A stretch of 64,000 nt of DNA from Kalaharituber pfeilii (GCA_015179045.1 WHUZ01000098.1:62001-126000); one strand, 5' to 3'; positions 1-12,014 are shown, counted from the first letter of the stretch. Translations and numbers: made by a program. The notes: generated from the letters alone by a model not told the origin.

Positions 1-241
1 AATTAGAATTTTGGTAGTTGTATTGCCAGAAACGGCACTTAATAGAATTCCTTACAACGCCAAGCGGCTCTATCCCACTTGTACTGGCAGGACTTCAGCC
101 ATTTCCCTCCTAATCTCACTCTCGCTGCTATTGAATCTGCTCCCGGTATACTTTGCTCCTGTAGGTATCACAACTGAGTTGGTGATTTTCTCCTCAACCC
201 CTTTTAAGTATTACGTATCTAACGCACCAATTCATTTGTTA
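1..241 (-). pseudogene. LINE ORF1 (gag-like) C-terminal fragment
   Basis: The minus strand carries a broken piece of the same gag-like domain that is clearer at 2422-2740, 25052-25468, 39832-40147, 41424-41630 and 48398-48643. Shared features are a GVEEK..NSVVI stretch, a VRLGGKWLK-like stretch and a YKWD-like end. The reading frame is broken at least once. It probably bound element RNA in the parent retroelement. No tail belonging to it is seen; the tail at 254-319 faces the other way. Confidence 0.4.
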
Positions 242-253
242 TGATATGTAACA

Positions 254-286
254 AAATCGCCATAGCCCCCACGGCGGCACGCGATC

Positions 287-318
<32 letters not shown>

Positions 319-319
319 T
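254..319 (+). mobile_element. LINE family A 3' tail (hairpin plus poly-A)
   Basis: A severely 5'-truncated family A copy. It consists of the terminal hairpin ATCGC-CATAGCC...GGCGGCAC-GCGAT and a poly-A run. The outer stem is the ATCGC/GCGAT variant. Confidence 0.75.
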
Positions 320-329
320 AAAAGGCCCG

Positions 330-507
330 ATTCATGACTCATGTGCTGGCCCAGTGACGAACATTGTGGTTCGCAAAACTGGGCATATATATACATATAG
401 GTACATAGAGGTACATTCATGTTCGCCGCTAGGCCAGGTGTTCGTGGCTGGGCTGGCCCCGTGAAAAACACCCTATGTTTTTCAGGGGGCCGGCCGATTC
501 GCGAATC
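330..507. repeat. Palindrome-rich interspersed repeat (P block)
   Basis: This is the left part of a repeat containing GTTCGTCGGTGGGCC, TTCGCGAATCG and CCCCGTGAAAAACACC-type motifs. It continues after the LINE at 827-880, which includes the perfect 16-bp palindrome CCGGTTCGCGAACCGG at 833-848. Other copies are near 24430-24600, 25977-26097, 35645-35760, 39675-39715, 40148-40177, 41265-41400 and 42395-42490. No coding capacity is seen. Confidence 0.65.
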
Positions 508-520
508 GACTGGCCGGTTC

Positions 521-793
521 CACCTCGCTTTCCGATGCAGAAGTCAGAAGAACCGCCCAGAAGGTTTTGAGAGGTGGAACGACATGGGAAAGGATTGGAA
601 AAGAAAGGCGGAGAATGGGGAGGAGTATGACGTTTTAGAGAATTTCTTCGCTGGGGTCAAGTTCTAGAAGCTAGGAGAGCGGGGGCGACGGCGCGTGGGG
701 GCCATGTATGTAGAGAGTTAGTTTAGCCTGTCTCCGGGCTATGAGGGCTTGCCCAGGGACCCTGCCATGGCTTAGTGCTACAAGCGGGGTTAT

Positions 794-826
<33 letters not shown>
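521..826 (+). mobile_element. LINE family B, 5'-truncated copy with ORF2 C-terminus
   Basis: The insertion is flanked by the 13-bp target duplication GACTGGCCGGTTC (508-520 and 827-839). It encodes the last residues of ORF2 (HLAFRCRSQKNRPEGF..., stop at 665-667), matching the tail of the RNase H/zinc-knuckle ORF at 50481-51512. After that come the family B 3' UTR (CCTGTCTCCGGGC...CCCTGCCATGG...GCGGGGTTATGTGA) and poly-A. The host site is a P-block repeat. Confidence 0.85.
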
Positions 827-828
<2 letters not shown>

Positions 829-880
829 CTGGCCGGTTCGCGAACCGGAAAATGTTCGTCGGTGGGCCAGAACACCCCAT

Positions 881-2409
881 TAGGCCCCCGCCAAGAGGCA
901 CGACACCCCTTCCAAATCAATTCCGAGCTGTTCTGCTACTGTACATCATAATCGCACTGTACAGAAAGCATACTCATCTATCACCAATTCCGCGTTCCCC
1001 CAAAAATCACGATTTCCAAAAAAATCCATTCAGAAAATTCCATATAGAAATACGTAGGTCTAAGGACTCTAGTATCATAGCAATAAGGACCTTTAGAGAG
1101 TTTTGTATTATTCACTCGTCTTTGTTTATTTTTTGCCCATTTGTTGTCCGTATCCTTTTCCTGTGCCCAAAGTACTGTATATATTTCTTTGCTCTCTAAC
1201 AGCCTCTGTGTTTTTTATTTTATTTTATTTTTTCTTTGCGACAATGCTATGGCGGGGTATTTGTCGGCGGGCCCTACAGTACTTTGTCTGTAGGGATAGC
1301 AACGCGAAACACATAGCTAAGGACAGTCAGAACTCGGTCTTTGATTCAGTGGCCGGAAACAATAGTCGCATGCCAAGCAAATTCTGTCTCTAGCGCTGCT
1401 TCAACCTTGGCCTGACTCTGACTCCGACTCCAGCGACTTCCGATTCAGATTGAGAGAAGGTCCTTGTACCATGAATGGGGTGTTCTTTTGAAAGGCTAAG
1501 TATGTACATGCTCTGGTCCTTATCTAATCTCTCTTCCTTTTCGGGTTCTCTCTGCCAGCGACCGCTTTAACCATTCCAAGCAATCCCCATCTGGCTCTGA
1601 ATGGGCCTCTATAGGTGTAGGAGTTGGTGTGAAGGCCGCCCCTCCCCTCCATTCACTTCTGAGGCTCCGCAGCTGCTCCAAAGAAGCTAGACAAATCCAG
1701 TGACAGTCCGTTGACCACGACTTCAGGGCAACGTGATAATCGATCATTGTTGGAACCGGAGCATTACGGTCCCTCTTTGAGAAAAAGATGCTGAACTACC
1801 CGTGTTCCCTGGGAACTAGGCCCTCAATTCTATCTCTCCATGTCTTCCCCACAACATTATAAGCTCCACTAGAGACAACGGATAAATTACTTCACTAAGC
1901 TATTGGTAATATTATTATTTAGATAGAAGAAAAGTAAGGAGAGAGGAAAAAAACTCGCAAAAGTAAAAGTGAGGCCTAAAAAAAAAGAGATCTTGTAGAA
2001 GGAGAGTTAAAAAAAAAAGACAGGAGTATTAGTGGATCCGGACTCATAATCTGAAATCAGTTTCCTTGCGTGTGTAATGATGATGGGAATATGGGAGGAA
2101 CCTCCAGCACATGAGAGTATGAATACCTGCCGAATCCGGCACAAGCCAGCAGATTAGGGATGTGCAGGGTACTTACGAGTACTACATAACTTTCCACCAA
2201 GTAACCATTAGAAGGAAAAGACGAGGGAGCTGGTCATTATGCATCCCTAACAGCTTGGAAGTTCGAGGGTACCTTGCGGCTCCGACTCCTTTTTAGCTAC
2301 GAAGGAAAAACGACGAGCGCGGGCTTCTAAACCCTTTACGTTTAACGAGGCTTCGCAGTTCGGGCAGCAAACATCTGCGCGTGCTCTTATAACCAATGGC
2401 TCTCCATTA
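881..2409. other. No recognisable gene
   Basis: Only short chance ORFs occur here, none with a recognisable motif. Two A-rich runs lie near 1978-2018. The stretch 2200-2409 runs into the LINE insertion site. Confidence 0.4.
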
Positions 2410-2421
2410 CCTCGCCCAACT

Positions 2422-2919
2422 CGTGCGATCGTAGTACATGGAATTGCGGTGACAAAGAAACTCGGGAAAGTAAGAGATTGGATGGAGAATGCGAACCCAT
2501 GGATGGGAAAGATTGTTGCGGCAAGATGGCTGGTGAAGAAAGAGAGGAGGGAGGGAAAGAAGGCTAGCTCGGTTGTCATCTACCTGGAGGGGGAGGTGGA
2601 ATCGGATAGCCAAACACCAGCGAAGGTAAGGTTGTCAGGCAAGTGGTACGATTCGTGCCTGTATGACTGGGATAGAAATTCAAAGGTGGACAGAAAGGGG
2701 AAGGGGAGGGAGGTGGAGGAAATGGACTTGACGGCATAGCGGGTTGTCTCATGGGTTTTATTTCCTCTATTCCCTTTTGAATGTCGGTGTATATAGTGAG
2801 TTGTTGTTTGTTTTTTAGGTGCCTGTCTCCGGGCCATAAGGACCTCGGTCCAGGGACCCTGCCATGGCGAACAGCTGCAAGCGGGGTTATGTGAAAATAA
2901 AAAAAAAAAAAAAAAAAAA
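2422..2919 (+). mobile_element. LINE family B tail with ORF1-like end (ORF1-only copy)
   Basis: The copy is bounded by the 12-bp target duplication CCTCGCCCAACT (2410-2421 and 2920-2931). It opens inside an ORF1/gag-like frame (RAIVVHGIAVTKKL, then ARWLVKKERREGKK, SSVVIYLE, VRLSGKWYDSC and YDWDR, with a stop at 2737-2739). A ~80-nt UTR, the family B tail and poly-A follow. No RT or RNase H lies between the ORF1-like end and the tail, unlike the copies at 521 and 50360. Confidence 0.85.
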
Positions 2920-2935
2920 CCTCGCCCAACTGCGG

Positions 2936-3356
2936 TTCTCGGCAGCCTGTTCGACAACCGTTCCCACCTCCGAGAGCTAGAGCCCCCCACGAGAGTCCCT
3001 TCGCCCCTTTCCCGCCTCTCCCACCGCCTCTCCAACTGCTCCTCCAACTGCTCCTCCAACTGCTCCTCCGACTGCCTCTCCGCCCATACCCTCCCATCAC
3101 CTCTCTATGGCCTTCCCGACCGTTTCACCTATCACTTTCCGACCGCCTCTCCCCCTCCTCCCACGGCCGTCTCTTGCATCTCCATCTCTCTCACCTCCAC
3201 CTCTCCCTCCTACCACTCTTCTTATCACTCCTCCTCTGATGGCCTCTCCACCTCTGACAGTCTCATTGACATCCTCTCCCACTGCCTCCTCTCCCAGCTC
3301 CTCTTCCACCCCTGCATCTCTTGTCTCCTCTTCCACTCCCACACCCGTCGTTGCAT
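2936..3356. repeat. C/T-rich low-complexity and short tandem repeats
   Basis: This is a pyrimidine-rich stretch of degenerate CCTCTCC, CAACTGCTCCTC and TCTCCACC repeats. Open frames on both strands reflect composition (Ser/Pro-rich or Arg/Gly-rich) and are not taken as genes. Confidence 0.6.
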
Positions 3357-3360
3357 AGCG

Positions 3361-4590
3361 ATAGCATTTGTCAGGTCTGATGAGAATGATAGGACCATTG
3401 TGGGTGTGACAGCATATTACAATGCTGATAAGGCGCCCATCTCCGCCTCTCCCACTTCCTCCTCTCCCACTTTCTCCTCTCGCATACCTCCCTTTCCCCT
3501 CTACATCTCCTCAGATGGGGACACAACTTATTTCTTGGTAGGTCGACTACCCCATATGTTTTGCTTTTTTCGATTTTCTCTAATATTTTTGTTTGTCCGA
3601 TGGTTTATTCTTTTTCCTTATAACTGTTGGCTAGCATCTGAGAATTATACTACTCAATGGACACCTTCATTGTGAGTATCAGGGAGGCTTGGGTACACGA
3701 CGGACTTTAGAACGGACCAGATCTCTGACATGGTCGGCGGAGGAATGCTGTCTGGGTGGGGAGTGAATTCCAAGGCGAGTGGTGTTGTTCCTCTTGAAAG
3801 AAACAAAGAACTCTTATGGTATATGGGAGTTATGAGTGCATGGCACTTTAGACTAGGTCTATAGTGACGTCGGCGGAGGAACCTGTCTGAATTTGTGTCA
3901 AATTTCGAAACAAAAGGGGGGTGTACCTTTCAAAGTACAGGCAACTTATAAGTGTGGGGGCTCTAGATGGACCAGGCCTCTAATATGGTCGAGAGAGGAA
4001 AGCCTGGCTATGTGGGACTATGAATTCCGAAGCAAGAGGTGCTGTTCTCTCTTTCAAGAAGCACGCAAATAATTTGTATGTATTAGTATTCTGTATTTGA
4101 GCGGACGTTTCCACCAAAACTGATGAACGAGAAAGCATATATCTCAACCACCAGAACAGAATTTCCTATGCGTTTTGCACTAAAGCTACATCAAAGCCTA
4201 TTCTTCATATATGGCTCAAAAAGAGCAGGTTTCAAGGAAATATGGCGCAGTGGATTTTCGCATGATGTCTTGGGCATCTATTTGTTTGGAATCCCTATAC
4301 AAAATATTAGTATACACCCCTATCCATCAAGGCATGGCCATAAAAGCTCTGATAAAAGGGTATTCTCATTGAGTATATTACAATGCAGTACTTTATTGAA
4401 TTTAAGTTTGATTAACTGCATGGTTGATGTTTGAAAATTCAGTCTTGGGTGTTTTGTACTTATTGGATATTTTTATATGAGAATATGAATATTGTGAATA
4501 GCTTCACAAACATATCAGGTAGCACTCTACGGATCTTCTTGTACTTTGTTATGGGTGAAGTTATGGTATTAAGTAAGTGCTCTGCTCTGT
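3361..4590. other. No recognisable gene
   Basis: The DNA is AT-leaning with scattered short ORFs. A loose direct similarity exists between 3700-3800 and 3840-4040: each has a 'GACCAGRTCTCT.ACATGGTCGGCGGAGGAA'-like block and a GAATTCC.A.GC.AG block. These are probably degenerate repeat units of unknown type. Confidence 0.35.
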
Positions 4591-4599
4591 ACCGTCTGC

Positions 4600-7020
4600 C
4601 TTATCTCCCCCATGCTCTACACTCTGCACTTCCTTGAATACTTGTTTCCTACTCTCTCTCACCAGTCTCCAACTAATGGGCCCTTGCCCATCATAAAATA
4701 ATAGCTCTCCCATTGCATTATACTACTGCTCCTCCTCCCTATCCGGTTTCTTTTCTTTCTTTCGCCCTATATGTCTTCCATTTTTGACATTCCATGTTCT
4801 TTCTTGTCGCCCTCTTGGCCACCTCATCTGCCTTTCATTCCCTTCTATTCCTTAATGGGCTTTTGGCCATATTGACTTCACTGCTTGCCCTCCCTTATTC
4901 CCTTTATTTCTTTAATTGTCTGCTTCAAATGCTTCATTCTTGTCTTCTCTTTTTTTCCTACCTTCCGGACTGTCGCTTTCACTCTTTGCGAGTCTGATAT
5001 GTAGTATTATGACCGATATGCTTCCTGGTGTGTGCCATAATCCCGAAAATATCCCTCATCTCCCAACCCGTCACCCTGTCCCATCCCCCCCTCAATTAGG
5101 ACCCCTTCTAACAATTATTCCTACCAGCTTGCTCCGTGTTGTCCTACTTCCGCCACCTTCAGCAGCTGTTTTGGTAAGTGTGTATTCTCCATGGTCCTTT
5201 TGTGGCTTCAATTGATATCCACCACTCCTCTTTTCCTCTTTTCCTCTTTTTTTTTCAGTCTCCGACCCATCTATTCTATCTTTACCATTGGGCATGCTTC
5301 CTCCCCATGACAACTCTTCTACACCGCCTTATATCTGTCTATCTTTCTGGCTCCGCCATGCTTCTCGCCACGAGCCTAGGCTGTGCCGCGTTCAATATCG
5401 TCTCTAACTTTCAACCCCTGTTAACCGGTCCATGTCCTCTTTGCCACACTATGAACTTTACCCATTAGCTTCCTCAGTACTTGATACCATAGTTCACCTA
5501 CTTGTTCGAAGCATTTCCTTATTAGCTTGCGTTCCCTCCCTGCTCCATCTCCAATGATATGCGTTCCAATATCCCAACATTATCCCATTCCTTCTCCCCC
5601 ACCTTTTTTTCTTTTTCCTGCAATATCTCTTCTACCTCTTTCCTCCATTCAGAATGTACATATACTTCTCCTATCCTCCATCCTCCTACTTCCACATAGC
5701 TACAATTCTTGTTTTCTGCCGATAATATCACTTCTTCCTCTTTTTTTTTTTTTTTTTTTTTTGTGACTACTACTCGAATTTCTTTAACGCCCCAGTTCCT
5801 GCTGTATACGCTGGATGTTTGGTCTTCTCATGCTTTTCCTTTACCCATACTTCTCCGACCCATCCGATACCTAAACCAGGCCATATAATATTCATTCCCT
5901 CCTTAGATACGCATTCCAATAATATATTTGTACCTACTACCTCCTCCGATACATTCTGATATGCCGCCTTCGACGTTCTTTCTTTTGCTGAGTCATATCT
6001 ATTATGTACTCATTGGATAGCTTCTCTTTTTCTTTGGTGCATATACCCCATTGCAAGTTATTCAAACCTTTCACTGTCTTCTTGATCCCGTGCATAGCAT
6101 CCCAGTTATATCTTGCCGCTGAAGCCTGCTACTTGTTCAATGCTTCGTTTTACATGTCCTTTGAATATTACCTGCTGAGGTGCTGTTCCAATTCTTCCTG
6201 CCTCCCCATCTCGCTGAGAGAATTTCCATCTTTGCCATTCCCTGCCTTCCTGATTGGTTTCTTCGGCTATAGCTGCGTTTCTAGATACCTGTCTCCCAGC
6301 TGATCCTCCTCTTTTAATACCCCGCTCTGCTTGTTCATTTTGACACTCAATCACCATATTTCAAACTTTCTTCTAGACGCGCGCGCATACTGTCCCCTGA
6401 AATCTGGGTTGCCGCTGTTACCCTTGTTGGTACTGTTGCTGAGTTGGTCTTGGTCTCCTCCAGTTCGATAGCATAGCGGATGTTCTACAATGCTTCTTTG
6501 AAACTCCACTCATACCCTTTGGATTATTCCTCCTCTTCCCCTTACTGTTGCTGTTGCCACCATTGTCGCTAACTATATCCTGTTGGCATTCTCGGTGGCA
6601 TTAATTATTTGTTCCCCTTGTCCCCTTATACTTTCTTACCACCCATGGCTCCACCAATCTCTCCTTCTCAAATGTCACAATCTTGTCATTGCACAATCTC
6701 AAACCCTCCACTAATTCGCGACTTATAAAATCACCATACTGGATCCTGAGTTCTCCGGAAATAGCATCTATGCTATCCTATGTGGTTTCCTATTTCCGGA
6801 CGTTAGCGTCGGAACTTCCTTTCTAAAGATATCCGTGATCGTTTTCTCCCTTTCCCTTTTTTCTCTCCGTCCTCCATGCCTACTGTATCTCTACTGTCTC
6901 GGTTTCCTCCATTGACAGGTGCGGATCTTCTTGTGCCGGTTGTGCCATTCTTATCCCCATATCCGGCAATTAGATTGGTATGAAACCGGATTCTGGTTGC
7001 GAATTGGGATCTCTTTTTGT
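4600..7020 (-). pseudogene. Degenerate LINE (ORF1 end and endonuclease region)
   Basis: The plus strand is strongly pyrimidine-rich, so the coding sense is minus. Broken minus-strand frames include GDFISRELVEGLRLCND and IVTFEKERLVEPWV (about 6720-6640), NIIWPGLGIGWVGEVWV (about 5900-5840) and YVEVGGWRIGEVYVHSEW (about 5700-5640). The order and style fit an ORF1 end followed by an AP-endonuclease-like N-terminus of a non-LTR ORF2. Many stops and frameshifts are present, and I cannot fix the ends. Confidence 0.4.
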
Positions 7021-7072
7021 TTTTTCTTTTTATACCATTACTCGCATTCCGCACTATGGGCTATGGCGAGGT
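7021..7072 (-). mobile_element. LINE family A 3' tail, minus
   Basis: A short T/A-rich run is followed by the reverse complement of the family A hairpin (CATTACTCGCATTCCGC...GGGCTATGGCGAG). The element body would extend to the right (7072 to about 7420), where I recognise no coding region. Confidence 0.65.
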
Positions 7073-7639
7073 TTGGGATCTCAATTACTAGTAGCGCCGG
7101 GTTGAATCTAGGTGGTAAAAATCCCTGTTTTGAATTCAAGTCTCCCCTGAGTTTGCACCACTGTGACCGACCGTGCTATGTTCTAAAATTCCCCCGGAAT
7201 TCGCTCCTTCCGGACTCATCTGGTCTGCAATATCCTGAATCTCTAATCCTGTTCTTAATATATACCTCGCCCCGCCATGGTTACTCTCCTCCGTCCAGCT
7301 GGGTCCTTGGTACCTCTCTTCTTTTCCTCCTTGGTGTGATGAATTTTTTTTCTAAGCACTTTCTCTCCTGCATTTCTACAAACAGTAACATCTTGAATAT
7401 TTTTCTTCTAAGTTAATACCTTTTCACCCGTTTCGCACTTCTGTTTCCATGCCTACTTCTCTAGCCAGCTCTTCCTTACTACCTTTGCTTATTACTATTG
7501 CATCTTTAGTACCTTCTTGAATAACGGCTAACGAGGTACGGCACGGATTCGGAACATTGATCAACAAGAGGAAAAAGAAGGAATTCTTTTCTAACATGAG
7601 CAGAAGGACATTGACCACACCGGACACCCGTGTACCCAC

Positions 7640-8410
7640 CAGTTGTTTGCTTTCTAAGAAGAGAAGACGTCTTTCGCTTCGCCATTAACAGTCCAAATCA
7701 ATCGGATTCCCTCCGCCTACCAGGTTATAGACCTCGTCCGTGCGAACCCCCCCCATATCCAATGCCACCTGGAATTCACAACGAAGATGCCATTGATTGG
7801 TATCAATCAATCCCTAGATGCTAACAAACAGGTATGATGAACAATAAAGGATCGGGCATAAAGAAAATAATACAGAAATCAAAACAGGAAACACATGGGA
7901 GTAGCGTATCAGCCTATCTCGAAATACTTTGCCTAAGAAGAGGTGCGGAAGGGAAAGGCGGGTATCCCGGAGGGAGAAGCGGGAGAGGAGGAGTAGGAGA
8001 CGAGAGAGGGAGGGAAGGTCGAAGGGGCTTTTTGGGGGGCTGTCAGAGGGAAAAGGCTGTCGGAGAAGGTGCTAAGCGGCGGAGATGCATGCGGGGGGGG
8101 GGGAATTGGAGATGTGAGAGGCGAAGGAAAGGCGGCGGAAGGGACAATGCGCGGTGATGCGAGTGAGCGGGAGAGAGGCGGCGCGGCGGCAGAGACTGGT
8201 GGGAAGGCCGTGGGCTCTTTGAGCGACTGCTGGAGACGCTATTGCAAGGGCTGTGGAGCGCGGGTGGGGGGGACGAGCATTGGAACGGATAGTTGCACAG
8301 GCAACGTATACAAATGGATAGGGGATAGGGCGTTGTCCGGTTCCCGAACTAACCCATATATCGCCAAGTGAAGTGCTTTTTGACTAGTAGTCGCCCAGTC
8401 CAGTCAGGAG
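7640..8410. other. G-rich region without recognisable gene
   Basis: The stretch 7930-8290 is rich in GGAG/GGCG motifs and includes a run of G at about 8091-8102. Open frames are Gly/Arg-rich and compositional. I see no domain or splice pattern. Confidence 0.35.
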
Positions 8411-8444
8411 GTTCAATCCTCTAGTTGGAACCGAGGAAAACCTG

Positions 8445-8532
8445 TTTTTTATTTTTTTTATTTTATTTTATTTTATTTTATTTTATTTTATTTTATTTTA
8501 TTTTAATTTTATTTTTTTTTTATTTTTTTTTT
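8445..8532. repeat. (TTTTA)n microsatellite
   Basis: About ten uninterrupted ATTTT pentamers merge into poly-T. This could be an expanded A-rich LINE tail in reverse orientation, but no hairpin motif is adjacent. Confidence 0.9.
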
Positions 8533-9138
8533 GCCGCAGCCTACAGTTGTATATCGTCCCTCGACTTCCCCCACCATTTGAGTACTTGCTTGAGACGAAT
8601 GCTTGAAATTGTTACAACCCTGACCCGCGGTTCGGGGGTAACAAGAGGGTAGGACCCCCCACCTTCTAGGATGGTGGAACTCCAAGTACACCAACCACGC
8701 CGCCCTTCTTTACTTTGCTCTTCCGCTTTCTGGACCAACATTATCTCGAAGGGGGTTCCTTAATGACGCTGTGGGCCGCACCGGGGGTGTTTGGGGTACA
8801 TATGCCCGAAATCTCAATCCAGTATGAAGAGCGGCGGGGTGGGGGGGATTTGGGGTTGGTGGGGTTGACGGGGGTAGATATCATCAAATATGCGCGCGGA
8901 AGTAGTAGAATGGAGGGGGTAGTTGTGTGAAAATTGCCGCTTGATGTGCAGAAAGGGAAAATATTTTGCAGTGCCTAAAACGGGGCAAAATGAAAAGCGT
9001 TTTCCAGCACAGACAAGAAAGTGGTTTATTTTATTATTACATGTCGTGAAACTGATAGAATATTATACGAAGAAAAAGAAAATAAAAAACTATATTCCTA
9101 CACTCAGTATTCTTGATCCCTTAAACACTTCCTGAAAC

Positions 9139-9425
9139 CTACTTCCTCATCTTCCGACCACCCTCTTTTTTCCGCCCGCCTTTCTTCTGCTCCATCAACT
9201 CTACCCCTGCCCTTACGGTTCCGACCACCGCCCCCGCCTGAATTGTCTCCCTCCCGCCGCTTCCCAGCCTCCACTCCACCTCCGCTAGGCCCTCCAGCCA
9301 CTTCACCTGCACCTCCGGCGCGACCTCCAGCCTCCCCAACTCATTACTAATCTCCGCAAGAACATCCTCCAGTGCCAGGCCCTTCGCTTTCCGAGTATGA
9401 GATTTCTTACAGCTTGAGCATGCAA
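9139..9425 (-). CDS. Hypothetical protein fragment
   Basis: An open minus-strand frame reads KSHTRKAKGLALEDVLAEIS..., then VKWLEGLAEVEWRLGSG and IQAGAVVGTVRAGVELMEQ, ending in a basic tail (KKGGRKKEGGRKMRK, stop near 9139). It looks coding: it is amphipathic and lacks compositional repeats. The upstream end is not defined and I do not recognise the family. It may be an exon of a small gene or a retroelement ORF1 piece. Confidence 0.3.
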
Positions 9426-9838
9426 TATGTGAGGAAGAAGTAGAGATAGAGACAGAATGAATGGTGAAGATAATTCTACTGAGGGTGTGAGAAAGCGTAA
9501 TAGGCTTCCAAGGCCTGCTTCCTTTGATGTTAGATTTCTTTCACCCAATCAGTTTATAAACAAGCCTCAGGATACCGTGACAGATAGAAAATTGAAAAGT
9601 TACAACCTTTATACAATGTACGAACTGTGATATGCCACCAAAATTTGATGCTACATAAGGTGGCATAAGGTTGCATACGTTGCAATATACGCCAAGATAC
9701 GCTATTCCAAAAACGGAAGGCGGAAATAACTTTTTTGACAGTCCTCCGTAGTAAGGTACAATAATCATAAACTACTTTAGTCTGGTTACAAACTACTGGT
9801 ACCTAAATAGTCCCGTGATTACCCTTAATTCTAACAAT

Positions 9839-9915
9839 ATGCCTTCAGTTCTTGATAATCCTATATTTGATGGCCCAGTACATGATCTTACATCAATATT
9901 CTCATGCATATCATT

Positions 9916-9951
<36 letters not shown>

Positions 9952-10758
9952 AGCACCCGTAACCCCTTATACACCTCGCTATTCAAAAGCATTAAAAAGC
10001 CGCCCTGGACCAAGAAGAGAGCCGATACCAGCAACCCCACGCTGGATTCCTAGAGCAATTGCTACACCATCTAGAAGTAAACGTGCTAGAAGTGTTACCT
10101 TTAAGCTTGGGGTTTTAGCTTGGGCATTTCATACACAAATTGATGATGGTAAAGGTGGGTTTAGAAAACCTACACGCAAGGAGGTTCAGCAAAGATTCGG
10201 CCTTAAGCAAAAAAATCAAATAACAAAGTGGAAAAAGGTTTGTAACCTAGACTTATTGCTTATTAGTATTTTACTGAGCCTTTAAATATTTAGCAAGAAC
10301 AATTATTGCTAGAGGCACAAGCAAAAACCCAGAGAATACGATATAGTTTCGCACGATGGAAAGAGCTTGAGAAGACACTTGTTGTTGCTTTTGCTGCAAA
10401 ACGAAAGGCAGGTCGAGTTGTGCGCCACCGATGGTTTGAGCGAACTTCAAAGCAGTTATTTAGCGAACTCTATCCTAATTCTCCTACACAATTTCGATTT
10501 TCTCAAGGCTGGTTTCGGGGATTTCTAGCTCGTAATGAAATCACCCTTCGCTCCATCACCAATAAAGCTCAAGAGACACCAGAGGAATATCAGGAGCTTA
10601 TCATTAACTTCCTATGTTTCAATCGCCGAAATTCGCAGTTACGAGATGCCAGTACTGATGTAATGCGGACGGTTGGACGGTACCTCATCTCGAATATTAT
10701 CAATAGGGAGCGCACATTGATCTGTAGTTATTTTCCTCATTATACCGGTAGCCTATAA
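9839..10758 (+). CDS. Pogo/Tigger-type transposase, N-terminal DNA-binding region
   Basis: Exons are 9839-10237 and 10294-10758. The 56-nt intron is GTTTGT...TATTTAG and frame is kept across it. The protein starts MPSVLDNP, has a poly-Gln tract of about 11, then a helix-turn-helix-like region (FRKPTRKEVQQRFGLKQKNQ) and a second CENP-B/Tc5-type domain (FSQGWFRGFLARNEITLRS). These two domains are typical of the N-terminus of pogo/Tigger transposases, where they bind the terminal repeats. The frame stops before any DDE catalytic domain, so this is either a truncated relic or a domesticated DNA-binding protein; truncation is more likely. A GTG lies 24 nt upstream in frame, but the ATG at 9839 is preferred. 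A MITE with pogo-like ends lies 384 bp downstream. Confidence 0.6.
9918..9951 (+). repeat. (CAG)n microsatellite encoding poly-Gln
   Basis: About eleven CAG triplets lie in frame within exon 1 of the transposase-like ORF. Confidence 0.9.
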
Positions 10759-10791
10759 TTCGGAGGTACGGATACTAATACTAATTTATAG

Positions 10792-10840
10792 GCGCACTAG
10801 CGCGGTCTTGGCTGCCAAGACCTCGGCAAATGCGCGCTAG
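10792..10840. repeat. Near-perfect palindrome
   Basis: The core GGTCTTGGC-T-GCCAAGACC (10804-10822) is flanked by imperfect GCGC.CTAG.GCGC arms. It could be a transposon end or a cruciform site. The rest of 10759-11139 shows no gene. Confidence 0.5.
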
Positions 10841-11141
10841 AGCGCTAAGGGGGGGGTACCTCTTAAGTGAGTTAATACGGTACTTGAAGGCATTATACAA
10901 CTTTGTATTCCGTTTACATCTCCCTCGACTTGTCCTTCGTCACGCGACTCCCGCTCAGACCTTATCTCGAGAAGCTGCTGCACCGCGGAGTTTCTCTCTA
11001 GCCGGACATCCGGGACAACTTGCTTCGCGGAGTGCCACTCGGTGATGGCGATAAGGTCGACGACGTCGCCGGAGGACTTGGTCGCCTTGCACCGGACATC
11101 TTGCGCCCGGTGGCGTTGCAGACGAGTGACCCTCCAAAATA

Positions 11142-11439
11142 CAGTGCGTAGGCAAAAGTTCTCGGGATTATGCAGTATATGGGAAGCAAGACGTGCATCC
11201 GAGCGGACCCCCTTGCATCTCTTTTCTCAGTACTGTTCGAAAAATCATTTAAAAATCAATAAAGTAGCTAAAGAATTGCAAAGAAATATTAGAGCTCATG
11301 AATGGGCATCACAGAATCCAATCCTTTCTCAGAATTCAAAAAGGAGGGGGATCCTCTTGGATGCATGTCGTGACTCCAAGGCTTGGTAAAACGCTTTTCC
11401 TTATACTGCATAGTCCGGAAGACTTTTGCCTACGCACTG
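11142..11439. mobile_element. MITE with ~38-bp TIRs and TA duplication (pogo/Tc1 type)
   Basis: Both ends start CAGTGCGTAGGCAAAAGT and stay matched for about 38 bp with a few mismatches (11142-11180 and 11401-11439). TA flanks each side (11140-11141, 11440-11441). The CAGTG termini and TA target fit the IS630/Tc1/pogo superfamily. The 298-bp body is non-coding. The neighbouring transposase-like ORF at 9839 is a possible relative of its mobiliser. Confidence 0.85.
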
Positions 11440-11441
11440 TA

Positions 11442-12014
11442 ATAGAGGAGGAGCAATGCAGTTACTTGGGATAGCAAAAGCTTAGGCTAACTCCGACCTC
11501 TAAAAACGGGGAAAGGCTCGACCACCTCAGAGGCTCTTGTTACAAGGGCTCGAGTGAAGCTCTTCGTGTGAGGGGCTCAATTGTAAACTTAACAATCAAT
11601 GGGGATTAGGTCGAAATCACAATGCATATTTGGTAAAATTGGCGCCCAATAATCATGTGTTGCCTTCAACATGGCAATCTGATCAGTAATTATCTACCAC
11701 ATCACATCGTCCCATCATTGTCTTTTCTCGAATGGGCATTTGCCGATTGGACCAGTTTCTTTCGGTATTTTGTGTAGATCCCGGCAAGTTCCATCGGTCA
11801 GTGCCGAGCATATCTTGCATGCGGGAGGCCTGATTGTGCAACCACACCTCGTCTATATTACGGTAATCTCAAATATAGATAGATACTTCCACACTACTTC
11901 CGATTTTGCTTTCCTTCTCACTTTCTCATACGAAACGGGCTTGATCCTTCTTGTTTTCCTGCGTTTTCCGCGCAACTTACTCACCAGCGGCACATATTCG
12001 ATTGACTAGGTATA
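11442..12014. other. Upstream region of the next gene
   Basis: No supported ORF. A CTAG|G junction just before the ATG at 12015 could be the acceptor of a 5' UTR intron. Confidence 0.3.

Noticed and set aside
3097..3358. Overlapping ORFs on both strands at 3.1-3.35 kb
   Set aside because: Low-complexity C/T repeat; both strands are open for compositional reasons.
8400..8440. T-arm-like GGTTCAATCC, possible tRNA
   Set aside because: No A box or cloverleaf upstream.
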